Positions 49,750 to 60,640 of a stretch of DNA of 64,000 bases are shown here, piece by piece (positions within the stretch are counted from its first letter, which is position 1; every line of letters begins with the position of its first letter). The notes beneath the pieces were generated by a model. The model was not told the DNA's origin and ran no database searches. It saw only the letters and a program-made list of their open reading frames with translations. Source of the DNA: Asterias amurensis. Its lineage: Eukaryota > Echinodermata > Asteroidea > Forcipulatida > Asteriidae. The translations under genes were made by a program, and so were the position numbers. The stretch spans positions 69,391 through 133,390 of the forward strand of contig NC_092657.1 of assembly GCF_032118995.1 (NCBI RefSeq), read 5' to 3'.

Positions 49750-49818
49750 GCCAGGAATGGAACCGGAGTCATCTTGGTGAGAGGTGAGCGCTATACGCAC
49801 AAGCCAACCATGCCATCC
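49750..49818 (-). repeat. tRNA-like sequence, minus strand
   Basis: The minus strand has TGGCATGGTTGGCTTGTGCG and GGTTCCATTCC, related to the telomere-abutting element at 845-918 (shared GAGCG, CACAAGCCAAC and GAACCGG in plus-strand wording). Confidence 0.5.
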
Positions 49819-49844
49819 AGTCAGCTCATAGCCAGTCAGCTCAT

Positions 49845-50105
49845 AGCCAGTCAGCTATAGTTGGTAGAGCGCCAGCACATGTATCCAGGAGTGCGTTTTG
49901 GCGACCCCAACCAAAAACTGTTTTGGTTGTTGGTCGTTGATTCTGCTGTTCAGACTGAACGACAACCGAGTAGTGAGCTCGGTTACCGTTTTGGTTGTGA
50001 CGTAAGAAACAGTTTTTGGTTGGGGTCGCCAAAACGCACTCCAGGGGTCATTGGTTCAAGTCCTACTCTAGTAGGCCTAAATTTGTCTTTGTTCAAACCC
50101 CAAAT
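49845..50105 (+). mobile_element. tRNA-like SINE split by a MITE
   Basis: Left part: AGTTGGTAGAGCGCCAGCAC (A-box). Right part from 50,043: TTGGTTCAAGTCC (B-box), then TTTGTTCAAACCCCAAAT. Joined across the insertion it aligns with the head at 49,392-49,475. Confidence 0.65.
49889..50042. mobile_element. TIR MITE, about 154 bp, inside SINE head
   Basis: Arms of about 35 bp starting GAGTGCGTTTTGGCGACC are perfectly inverted at the right (GGTCGCCAAAACGCACTC). CAG flanks both sides as a possible 3-bp target duplication. The 63-codon minus and 90-codon plus frames here are palindrome by-products. Confidence 0.85.
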
Positions 50106-50225
50106 AAAAATAGTTAACCTTCAGTTTGCCTGAACGGTTCTTGCTATTCTACATCAATTTGAACCATGTATTGTACATTAGATGGGAATGTAATAAAACA
50201 TTTTAATATTTCATCATTCAATGTC

Positions 50226-50279
50226 AAATCTTCATGTTCACTTAGAATGTTAAAACATTCTAAGTGAACATGAAGATTT
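50226..50279. repeat. Perfect 26-bp-arm hairpin, 2-nt loop
   Basis: The arm at 50,226-50,251 (AAATCTTCATGTTCACTTAG, then AATGTT) is exactly complementary to 50,254-50,279, with AA between. It is 9 bp from the left edge of a solo LTR. Confidence 0.97.
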
Positions 50280-50288
50280 CTTTGATGT

Positions 50289-51516
50289 TGTCACAGAGTG
50301 AAATAAAAGAAGCAAAATTACTCCAGATCTTACGGTAGTAGAGTAACATAATATAATTTGTGTATGGCCAGAGTGCATGTACAGTACTTTAAATTTGTCG
50401 TGTAAGATAACAAGTTTTTATTTTTGAGTGGCAAAACCGCGCCCCAAAATTCCTTAAACTTGGTGAGCCATCTTATTTTATGCAAAGAAGTAATGTGACT
50501 TCAACATAGGTTTTGATTGGTGAAGTAAAGGGTTATTTTGAACAATGAATATTCATGAGCAGGCTTGAGCGAGCAGGGATAAAAAGTTCAGGGGGAAAAC
50601 AAATAAAATTCCTAAGTTTCTTTTCAGTTTGGGAGGGTGTGTAGACCCTATGGGAATAGAATATATATTTTTGGCATTCAACATCAGAGCTTCTTGAGGA
50701 GAGGATGTGAATCCAGCCTCAAAGATTTAAATTGCGAGCCTTAGGAGAGAGGGCATAGCCAGCTTTAGGCAGTGAGAACTAGTGAGAGTTCAAGTCAATA
50801 ATAGTTTTGAGTGGAGTGTCGCTTGCTAATAAATATTTTATATGTGGCGATTTTGAGAAGAACTTCGAGAAAGCCAGGATTCGCCAGTATTCCTGTAAGT
50901 TAACTTTATAGTAATTGTTGTTAAATTTAAAGTGGAACTCAGCATTTATTGTACAGTTTTAGAGAATTTATTTTATTTATTGTCACTGGAAGGAAGTTGT
51001 CCAACCTTTAAACAATGCAAAGAGTGTGTGATTTAATATCCAAGACGGGCGAGTTAGCCAACCGAATTTAAAATTATGTTTCCCTATTCTTGCGGTATTT
51101 AATAATGGGCCCGAGTGGAACAAAGGCTTTGAGAAATAAGTTTATATTCTTTTATGATATTGTGAGATGACTTGTTGCAAATAGACCGAGTAGTTAGAAT
51201 GGTGTTCATTATGTATTTATGTACAGGGCTTGTGCCTTGGGAGAAGCGTACTTGAGAAGTGGAAGGTGGACGGAGATCTCACACCGTTTAGACGAGAAGG
51301 ACGGAACATCTTCCCCCCTACCAAGTCAGAGGAAGGCAGAACCGAGTAACATTAATGAGAGAGCTTGTAAATATTGTAGAAAGTAAAATGTAAATAAATT
51401 TGTAAATATAAATGAGAAGCGTCATCGTAGTTTTCTTGCGTGTGTGTGTGTGTGTCGAGGGGGTGGGTGTAGAATACTGAAGGTCTATACTTGGGTTGAG
51501 TCCTGGGTATGTGACA
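50289..51516 (+). mobile_element. Solo LTR of a retrotransposon, 5-bp target-site duplication
   Basis: Starts TGTCACA and ends TGTGACA (short inverted termini, TG...CA). GATGT flanks it at 50,284-50,288 and 51,517-51,521, the 5-bp duplication typical of Gypsy-type integration. Inside, an inverted CCAAT box (about 50,516) and GGATAAAAAG (about 50,577) resemble a Pol II promoter on the plus strand, and AAATAAA near 51,390 resembles a poly(A) signal. Length is 1,228 bp. There is no internal region, so the element was lost by recombination between its two LTRs. Confidence 0.85.
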
Positions 51517-51521
51517 GATGT

Positions 51522-52004
51522 AGCAATTTTCACTCAGCTTTTAAACAACCACAAGCATCTATTTAGTCAGTTTACAAATAATTTAATACAATGGGATTTG
51601 GGACTCATTGGTTCAGCACTGAATATTGGGGACGCAAAATATAATAATATGAACTAGCCAAATTGAGTCTTTCTGATTAAATAGTTGTGAACACTAAAGT
51701 GCAAGCATTTACAATATTCTTGAATTTTGCTGGAAACAAGCAGAACTGAAAATAATTTGTTTGTAGATTATTTTCTTCATATTTCTCAGAAACTACAAAT
51801 TCTCAGCAAGAACTATTTTAAGGGGAGCTTCCTACCATCATTATCTTTAAACCGTGTAAGTTTAATGTAGATCTGTGGACATTGTGTCGTTGGACCTACA
51901 AACAGTACACAGAACCTTTAAGACCCCAGGTATGCAAAGAATGACCTAAACACTAATTGGCATGTTACTATGGCAACAGGCAATATATTGATTTTCAAAG
52001 TCTA
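51522..52004. other. No gene; old dispersed repeat at 51,770-51,920
   Basis: TTTCTCAGAAACTACAAATTC through ATCTGTGGACATTGTG resembles a segment at 31,590-31,690, so a further unclassified repeat family is present. Confidence 0.45.
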
Positions 52005-55000
52005 TACGCCTCTCTTAATATTTATGCATGAGGTACGTCACAATAGACTGTGCAAGTCTCGCGCGCACCGGAGCGAGAAAACATGACAACTGAAGAACTT
52101 TATTTTTTTATGAATCAAATCTTTGCTTTAATTTATTCTTAATGCTGAATCTGAACCACAAAAATACCCTATAGAGCTTGTTTAAATTAGTTTTAGCTTT
52201 TTAAACAAACACACAATTATCGGTTAAAGTCTATGTATGGACAAAAGTAAAGCTCTGGGACAAGGATGTTTGTTTGATCTTAAATTTTTTGAAACCCCTT
52301 TTGTAAATCTACGCCCGAATGTGAAACTGCTAAAAGCTGGTTTATACGCGGACGCACGATGGTCGCAAGGGCGTTAGATAAACGCGTGACGCAGTTTAAA
52401 GAGGAAGCCGATGCCTAAACGACTAATGAAAAAGCTTTTCACCCCGCGCGACAAAAACAAGCGTCTGCGTAAGTTTCGTGATCGGAGATGGGCAGAAATT
52501 CTTAATTTTTACCAAGTAACCTGACCTGAGGTCCAGTTTAAATATCGATTTCCTTGTTATCATGTTGACTTTATTTTTACTTTTATATATGATGTTAATT
52601 AGTATTACATTTTTAACAACATGTGTCATTTTTATGGTCATAAACTACATTAAACTAAAGTAATGGACAAAACAAAATCTCCCCAACGTAAAACTCCATA
52701 AGGGCAATTCCACGTCATGGACATTACGTTTTGAGACATTTTTAGAACTTTGTTGGTCAGTTAAACACACCAAGTGGCTTTGATTTATAGTTTTGTGTTT
52801 GATACTAGTATCTTGTGTCCTAGTAAGTCAATTGATACTATGTATTTGGAAAAGTTCAAATTAATTAAGGAGTCAGAGCACTGCTAACGAGCGTCATGGA
52901 CATTACGAAAAACGGAAGTGGGTTTTGGGTACAACACACTCAATTCCAAAACTCTGTGAAGTTAAAATTCAAAATTTTTAGAATACCTTTTTATTTGCTA
53001 AACAGGGAAGTAGTTAACATGAACAGTGGTAATATTTTTAAGAAAACCTGTCAACTTTCTTGTTACGCGTCTTAATGGAGCATCATGGACATTACATTTT
53101 GGGTTATTTTTAGCGTCATGGACATTACGTCAAACTTGTAAAATGATGCACCATGCTTTTACCCTGAATTTGTAAACCCATGTGCTGCCTTGCTCTTAAT
53201 ATGGGTTTTAAACTATAATGAATGTCCCTATCTTAATGTTTAACCTCTTCCAAACATTTTTAAGAACCAAACCTCCCCCAGAATCTCACTTAAACCCCGC
53301 CCCTCGGTAAGTCCCCTTTTTGTACTTTCCGTCCACATCCAACCAGGCTGGCTTCTGCCTTGGAGTAGTTATGATAGACCAGAGATGTAGATATACATGA
53401 TGTAACCTTTTTTTCTAATTATCTTTAACATAATTCCCTTTTATGTGTTTCTCACAAGGTGATTGTTCATCTTGAGTAATATACTGAACATCTTGCGTCA
53501 ACATTTTGTGACGACAGTAAATGGAAATTAAACATCAAAGGTTTCTGTAATTTTCAAAGTTGATCTGGATACTGCTATGTTCAAGACTGGGTGAACAATT
53601 CCCAGAAGATCAGTTAAAATGAGTTGGGATGACTTCTTGGGAGGAACAGGTCAAACGTAGATGCTTCCTTAGTTTTCCAAATACGAGACAGTCATTGAGG
53701 TCATCCTCTACACGTTCCACCTAGATTGACATGCAAAACAAGAATGGAGAACAACAAATGAGGGAAAAATTGGCTGCATGGGGCTTTGTTTATCACAATC
53801 ATGTTTCCATGTTTTGTCTTGTTTTCTCTCTATACTTTTTCTGCCTTTCTACTCAAGTCTTAGCCATTCTGAAATTATGTAAAAATAAAAAAATATTTGA
53901 TGTATGATGCCTTTGTATCCAAGCTATCCGTAGATGTGTACAAATCTGCATTACGCCTAAGCCTTGAGAAGTCTTCTTTGATAATAAAGTGTGTTTATAA
54001 TGTCCTACATTCATTTAAACTTGTCTCACCAACAGTTCACATACATTTCAGTATGAAAATGTCACTTGAATGTTTTTAGGAAAGATCAGTTCCATGAGAA
54101 AACTCACCTGAAAATCTCGGATTTGGGCTGTCAGTTTGTAGAATCTGTGCACGATGTTGCCACTAAACGCGCTGCTAAAAAAGAGCTTGAAACAAATTTC
54201 TGATGAGGTCTATGACAAATGTTCTCTTTGACTAGTCCAGGTTGACCAACAATAGGTCCAATTGATAAATTGTAGCATTTACCTTCAAAAAGGTAAGTTT
54301 CATGTGACATGTAATGTCCATGACGTAATGTCCATGACGCTAAATGTAATGTCCATGACACTCGTTAGCACAGTTGTAATTAATTTTTTTATTAATTTTC
54401 TTGCATTATAGGATTAGCCCCTAAAAACTAGCTTTGCGTATGAAGTCTCATGAAAATATCTCTAATTGGCTTTAAAATATAAAACTAAACACCATGCAAT
54501 GTCATGGACATTACATTTCATAATTGGTAATTAAGGGCTAATTAAAACGAGTGGCAGCACCCTGTGAATAAATTGACAATGAAGTTTCTTTAAAATTGTG
54601 AATACTTACCACCAGTTATATGTTTTAAGCCAAAAATAATTGAAATATCATCTAAAATGTAACCAGGAGGGGATTTTAGACAATTGTGCCAAACATTTCC
54701 CAAAAATCATGAATTTGGCACAAAAAAAACTTTTTTAATAAACGATGAAAAACATGGAAAACCAAGGGAAAAAAAACAAACAAACATAGACTTGAAATCA
54801 CTAGGCATCACTCTTTCTTGCTACTTTAAATTTAAATCCACAAGTTTGACTTCAATTTTTTGGGCCGAGGACACTTTTTGGTGGAATTGCCCATAAGGTT
54901 GGGACCACAATGGTCCCGGAAGTTCAAATCCGCGCGAGACTTGCACAGTCTATGCTAACTCCAAACGAGGCGATGGGCGCAGCCACTGGAAGTGATGGGG

Positions 55001-55069
55001 GAAGTGCGCCCATAGCCTCATTTTGGGTAAGAATTATGACGTCATGCATTAAGTATTAAGAGAGGCGTA
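52005..55069. mobile_element. Outer TIR element with a nested insertion
   Basis: TACGCCTCTCTTAATA then ATGCATGA at the left is inverted at the right end (TCATGCATTAAG, then TATTAAGAGAGGCGTA). Further in, CAATAGACTGTGCAAG with TCTCGCGCG is matched inverted by CGCGCGAGA with CTTGCACAGTCTATG (about 54,931-54,953). The right terminus has about 80 extra bases between these blocks. Removing the inner element leaves about 0.87 kb, so this is non-autonomous. Its ends TA...TA suggest a TA target duplication. Confidence 0.7.
52702..54892. mobile_element. Inner TIR element with CATGGACATTAC subterminal repeats
   Basis: GGGCAATTCCAC begins at 52,702 and its inverse ends at 54,892. ATAA flanks both sides (52,698-52,701 and 54,893-54,896). 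The motif GTCATGGACATTAC occurs at about 52,714, 52,893, 53,082 (one base changed) and 53,115 on the plus strand. It occurs on the minus strand at 54,311, 54,325 and 54,346, and once more on plus at 54,501. This is typical of transposase-binding subterminal repeats. Some protein-like reading exists on the minus strand at about 54,130-54,300, but no transposase signature is recognised. Confidence 0.75.
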
Positions 55070-56097
55070 TTGGTTGAGTCGCATCCCAAGTCCTTTATAT
55101 CAACAAAGATAAAAAATGTCTGAAGTAGGGCCTATTAATGCCAAAGATGTCAAACAAGTTTTGATCACCACTACCTTTAAGATTAATAATCAAACAATAC
55201 CTTCCCTTAAAGGTAAAAACATGAACGATAAATGCATGAGACAAGTCCTTTGCATTGGAAATTACTGTTGATTATTTAATGTTTGGGATATCGTCTCTTT
55301 TTGTTCATAACACTGAATTCAAGTCTTAGAAAATGTTGCAACCAATTGAGAAGAATGACCCTTAATAACCAGCCATTACATTGTAATTCCATTGCAATGA
55401 ACGGTAAATTCATTCTAATCTGAGTCAATCATGGAGCTAGGACACAGATTTCTACCCTGAGTGATCTCATAAACCATGCAGTCGTGTTAATTGTACAACA
55501 CTTTTAAATGTAAACCAAAGATAACATCATAATCATCTATATAGGCTGAAATTACAAACAAATTATATACTGCACAAATTAAGTGGTATTTGTATACAAT
55601 CTTAGGCCTGTTTTAAATAAGCTGCCAGAGTATTTTAGCAAAGTTGAATCAGTTTGTGATCTGTACTCACCTAAGCACTTAGTACTGTTCAAAAAGATGT
55701 CCAAGATACGTCTGCAATCCTGTCAGGATGTTCACTGAGTTTACAACAGTCTCTTATTTCCTGGTAGAATGTAGGATTATGTCGCAACAAATACAGTCAC
55801 AAAACACTTACGTAGCAAGTTTGTACTTTGTACTGTGCGGGGTGTGTCCACAGTTGCTGGATTAATATACAACATACAACATACAAAGTACTGTATGTTG
55901 ACAATGAACTTCAGTGTCAAAGGTCATGGAGCTAGCGATACTGCACGTCTATGTGTTGAACAGTTGTCTGGGCTGTTTTAACAATGAACTTGGCAGTGTA
56001 CATGGTGTAAACAACTCCATGAGTGTACAACAATACACAGTGAATGTACAACGTACTGGGATAGTAGACTACAGTGTGTTGACAATGAACTTCAGTG
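55070..56097. other. No gene; flank shared with 61.1 kb
   Basis: AGTACTGTATGTTGACAATG through TCATGGAGCTAGCGAT (about 55,888-55,940) is repeated, diverged, at 61,095-61,147. The two sites bracket the truncated TRIM copy C region and may mark an old duplication. Confidence 0.5.
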
Positions 56098-56222
56098 TCC
56101 TCAAAACCAACAATCCTGAAGATGTTTTGATTTCCCAAGTCCTCAAAACCAACAATCCTGAAGACGTTTTGATTTTCCAAGTCCTCAAAACCAACAATCC
56201 TAAAGTCATTTTGATTTTCTAG
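56098..56222. repeat. 42-bp tandem repeat, three copies
   Basis: CCTCAAAACCAACAATCCT recurs three times at 42-bp spacing. Period divisible by three makes a 102-codon plus frame and a 129-codon minus frame; neither has other protein features. Confidence 0.9.
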
Positions 56223-56680
56223 CTGGGCAGAAGCTAGAAATTCAGTCAGGACTACTACTTTAACTTTTAGTAGATCGTTATTAACTTTAATAATGCGGAG
56301 TGAGTTTTTAATCTGTCTCATTGTTTCAACTAACTTGCTTGAGTCAACCTCAGGAGACTGTCTATAGAAAGAAGAATAACCAAAATGATCTTACCGTACT
56401 TTCTCCTTTGCATCCACGAAGATTCAAACGGCAGGTACAACTTTGATGTGCAACTTCTGGACACAGAACTGAGCAATTGCGACGCTGTTCGGAGCAAATT
56501 TAGATCGGAAATGTTTCTCGGCTAAAACCTGACCTGGAAATAACAAGAAGAGGTTCAGTGAATTAATGTTGAATAATACTAGATATAATAGCAAAATGTT
56601 ATTAAGCGCATTTCACAACACCATCTCAATGTACTTCATATTAGTGGCCTGGTCATTGTTCCAATAGTATTCATTTCATC

Positions 56681-59418
56681 TTTCTCAGCTCCCTTTGGGA
56701 GTATCCAGTCTGAGCTGCTGTGATGCTCAGAAGGCTTTTTCTCAGCTCCCTTTGGGAGTATACAGTCTGAGCTGCTGTGGAGCTCAGAAGGCTTTTTCTC
56801 AGCTCCCTTTGGGAGTATACAGTCTGAGCTGCTGTGGTGCTCAGAAGGCTTTTTCTCAGCTCCCTTTGGGAGTATACAGTCTGAGCTGCTGTGATGCTCA
56901 GAAGGCTTTTTCTCAGCTCCCTTTGGGAGTATACAGTCTGAGCTGCTGTGGAGCTCAGAAGGCTTTTTCTCAGCTCCCTTTGGGAGTATACAGTCTGAGC
57001 TGCTGTGGAGCTCAGAAGGCTTTTTCTCAGCTCCCTTTGGGAGTATACAGTCTGAGCTGCTGTGATGCTCAGAAGGCTTTTTCTCAGCTCCCTTTGGGAG
57101 TATACAGTCTGAGCTGCTGTGGAGCTCAGAAGGCTTTTTCTCAGCTCCCTTTGGGAGTATACAGTCTGAGCTGCTGTGATGCTCAGAAGGCTTTTTCTCA
57201 GCTCCCTTTGGGAGTATACAGTCTGAGCTGCTGTGGTGCTCAGAAGGCTTTTTCTCAGCTCCCTTTGGGAGTATACAGTCTGAGCTGCTGTGGTGCTCAG
57301 AAGGCTTTTTCTCAGCTCCCTTTGGGAGTATACAGTCTGAGCTGCTGTGGAGCTCAGAAGGCTTTTTCTCAGCTCCCTTTGGGAGTATACAGTCTGAGCT
57401 GCTGTGGTGCTCAGAAGGCTTTTTCTCAGCTCCCTTTGGGAGTATACAGTCTGAGCTACTGTGGTGCTCAGAAGGCTTTTTCTCAGCTCCCTTTGGGAGT
57501 ATACAGTCTGAGCTGCTGTGGAGCTCAGAAGGCTTTTTCTCAGCTCCCTTTGGGAGTATACAGTCTGAGCTGCTGTGGTGCTCAGAAGGCTTTTTCTCAG
57601 CTCCCTTTGGGAGTATACAGTCTGAGCTGCTGTGATGCTCAGAAGGCTTTTTCTCAGCTCCCTTTGGGAGTATACAGTCTGAGCTGCTGTGGAGCTCAGA
57701 AGGCTTTTTCTCAGCTCCCTTTGGGAGTATACAGTCTGAGCTGCTGTGGAGCTCAGAAGGCTTTTTCTCAGCTCCCTTTGGGAGTATACAGTCTGAGCTG
57801 CTGTGATGCTCAGAAGGCTTTTTCTCAGCTCCCTTTGGGAGTATACAGTCTGAGCTGCTGTGGAGCTCAGAAGGCTTTTTCTCAGCTCCCTTTGGGAGTA
57901 TACAGTCTGAGCTGCTGTGATGCTCAGAAGGCTTTTTCTCAGCTCCCTTTGGGAGTATACAGTCTGAGCTGCTGTGGTGCTCAGAAGGCTTTTTCTCAGC
58001 TCCCTTTGGGAGTATACAGTCTGAGCTGCTGTGGTGCTCAGAAGGCTTTTTCTCAGCTCCCTTTGGGAGTATACAGTCTGAGCTGCTGTGGAGCTCAGAA
58101 GGCTTTTTCTCAGCTCCCTTTGGGAGTATACAGTCTGAGCTGCTGTGGTGCTCAGAAGGCTTTTTCTCAGCTCCCTTTGGGAGTATACAGTCTGAGCTGC
58201 TGTGGTGCTCAGAAGGCTTTTTCTCAGCTCCCTTTGGGAGTATACAGTCTGAGCTGCTGTGGTGCTCAGAAGGCTTTTTCTCAGCTCCCTTTGGGAGTAT
58301 ACAGTCTGAGCTGCTGTGGAGCTCAGAAGGCTTTTTCTCAGCTCCCTTTGGGAGTATACAGTCTGAGCTGCTGTGGTGCTCAGAAGGCTTTTTCTCAGCT
58401 CCCTTTGGGAGTATACAGTCTGAGCTGCTGTGATGCTCAGAAGGCTTTTTCTCAGCTCCCTTTGGGAATATACAGTCTGAGCTGCTGTGGAGCTCAGAAG
58501 GCTTTTTCTCAGCTCCCTTTGGGAGTATACAGCCTGAGCTGCTGTGATGCTAAGAAGGCTTTTTCTCAGCTCCCTTTGGGAGTATACAGTCTGAGCTGCT
58601 GTGATGCTCAGAAGGCTTTTTCTCAGCTCCCTTTGGGAGTATACAGTCTGAGCTGCTGTGGTGCTCAGAAGGCTTTTTCTCAGCTCCCTTTGGGAGTATA
58701 CAGTCTGAGCTGCTGTGGTGCTCAGAAGGCTTTTTCTCAGCTCCCTTTGGGAGTATACAGTCTGAGCTGCTGTGGAGCTCAGAAGGCTTTTTCTCAGCTC
58801 CCTTTGGGAGTATACAGTCTGAGCTGCTGTGGTGCTCAGAAGGCTTTTTCTCAGCTCCCTTTGGGAGTATACAGTCTGAGCTACTGTGGTGCTCAGAAGG
58901 CTTTTTCTCAGCTCCCTTTGGGAGTATACAGTCTGAGCTGCTGTGGTGCTCAGAAGGCTTTTTCTCAGCTCCCTTTGGGAGTATACAGTCTGAGCTGCTG
59001 TGGAGCTCAGAAGGCTTTTTCTCAGCTCCCTTTGGGAGTATACAGTCTGAGCTGCTGTGGTGCTCAGAAGGCTTTTTCTCAGCTCCCTTTGGGAGTATAC
59101 AGTCTGAGCTGCTGTGATGCTCAGAAGGCTTTTTCTCAGCTCCCTTTGGGAATATACAGTCTGAGCTGCTGTGGAGCTCAGAAGGCTTTTTCTCAGCTCC
59201 CTTTGGGAGTATACAGCCTGAGCTGCTGTGATGCTAAGAAGGCTTTTTCTCAGCTCCCTTTGGGAGTATACAGCCTGAGCTGCTGTGATGCTCAGAAGGC
59301 TTTTTCTCAGCTCCCTTTGGGAGTATACAGTCTGAGCTGCTGTGGTGCTCAGAAGGCTTTTTCTCAGCTCCCTTGGAAAGTTTACAGTCTGAGCTGCTGT
59401 GGTGCTCAGAAGGCTTTT
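56681..59418. repeat. 57-bp minisatellite, 48 copies, higher-order structure
   Basis: Forty-eight head-to-tail units of 57 bp, nearly identical, with a mainly three-state site (TGTGATGCT, TGTGGTGCT, TGTGGAGCT) and a few rare variants. Each unit contains two potential hairpins: CTCCC-TTT-GGGAG, and CTGAGC with a 9-nt loop closed by GCTCAG; the three-state site lies in that loop. Since 57 is 3 x 19 and one plus frame lacks stops, a 920-codon frame spans the array with a 19-residue repeat. A minus frame is open in 46 of 48 units. Neither has a promoter, splice support or recognised domain, so I treat it as non-coding. The array lies in what corresponds to the intron and NHL exon of TRIM copy C. 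Confidence 0.95.
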
Positions 59419-59440
59419 TTAAAGCCTCACAGGTACTCAT

Positions 59441-60221
59441 TTATACCCCTGAAATAGCAACAACCATTCAATTTCATGACATACAGTTTGACTACCATAA
59501 AAACCTTGTATTGATCACAACCAATGCTGTGACGTTTGAACATTTGTTATGATTTGACTTGAGTTGAGAAAAGCAAACAATGTTTGATAGATACAGTGTA
59601 TATCAAATAAAAGCAAGCTAGAAAATCAAACAGAGCCGAACTACACAGCCCAGAGACACTTTATTATGACCAAGATACTAAGGTGAACATGATCCTGTCT
59701 GACCCATCCCATCCCTTGTACCCTAAAGTTTTATTAAGTCGTCGGCGGGAGGATCTCCTTGGACACAATGCCACAACAACTCCTTTGTCCCTACTGCAAT
59801 TCATGTTTACAATGGTTCTTAAGTTAGCTGCACTTTGTTTTATGCGTTGTCGGTTTAAAGGACCTCGCTTGTGTACATTTTACCTTGTATATAAATATTG
59901 ATGTGAATCATTTTTAATCCATGCCGGAAACATATTTTTATACCTGATATTCTTAATTTTATCTCTCTGTTTATTGTTATAAAATGTTTAGTGTTTTTGT
60001 ACTGTTTGAAGCAAGGCCAGTTTTAATTTCCCCAGTGTGGGATAATAAAGTATCTATCTATACCTCAGATTTGATTGTGGTAATGGAGTGGATTAAATCC
60101 TTATTTTCATTGAATACTTTTTGACTCTCACCCTGATAACCAATCAAGAGTAACTTTTACAAAGTTTTATCTGAGATTTGCAACAATAAATCTCTGACTA
60201 AACAATTACTAGGAAACTTAC
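59441..60221 (-). other. Intron-like sequence of TRIM copy C
   Basis: On the minus strand, 60,221-60,062 and about 59,592-59,441 match parts of the TRIM copy A intron (for example CAACCATTCAATTTCATGAC near 59,460 and near 47,713). Homology ends at the minisatellite edge. Confidence 0.75.
59593..60062 (+). mobile_element. 5'-truncated LINE 3' end
   Basis: Absent from the copy A intron. The plus strand begins with a decayed frame containing ILSDPSHPLYPKVLLSRRR, reminiscent of the C-terminal tail of LINE reverse transcriptases. It continues through an AT-rich 3' UTR and ends CCCCAGTGTGGGATAATAAA, then GTATCTATCTATA, a LINE-like short tandem tail. The 72-codon frame at 59,683-59,901 is part of it. 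Confidence 0.6.
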
Positions 60222-60532
60222 TTTGAGGTATGTCAATAGTTTCCTTCTGGTGTCCCTTACTGGCATAGATCACCACTCTATTCCCAGCATCAGCCAATGC
60301 CATCTCATTCCCAGGTACAAAGACATCAATATCCAAAGCATTGATTCCTTCATCAAACTCCCAACAAAGCTCCCACTTTGGCTCATCCGTAGGCTCCTTC
60401 ATAATCAGATTACCCAGGGACATATCACAAACCCCTGGAGTGAATCTCAGATGGTCTAGGGTCGAGTCTATCTTGGGTTGATGTTGATCTTTGGGTAATT
60501 TCAAGTCCTTACTGATTGTTGAATAGCTTGCA
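60222..60532 (-). pseudogene. TRIM copy C: 3' end of exon 1 only
   Basis: The reading frame matches residues about 335-426 of copy A (shared QPKIDSTLDHLRFTPGVCD and the KWEL block) and keeps the same phase-1 donor (gtaagt at 60,221). Differences include a TDEP insertion and single-residue losses. Upstream, homology stops at about 60,532, so RING, B-boxes and coiled coil are missing. Downstream the NHL exon is absent, replaced by minisatellite sequence. No stop interrupts the fragment itself. It is probably a dead duplicate; a short open frame of 115 codons covers it and its intron start. Confidence 0.8.
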
Positions 60533-60640
60533 AGGATGTAATTTAAATACAGGTGACAGTTTCTACTTCAATTCAATCTGAAGACAGAAAACACACATTT
60601 AAAATAAATTGTTTTGCCTTGTATTTATCATTAGTACAGA

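Noticed and set aside
54131-54361. Transposase exon in the inner TIR element
   Set aside because: The peptide looks somewhat protein-like but no catalytic motif or family signature is visible.
56695-59457. Large plus-strand protein-coding gene (920 codons)
   Set aside because: It is fully explained by a 57-bp tandem repeat whose length is divisible by three. There is no promoter, splice or domain evidence. Kept as a finding only.
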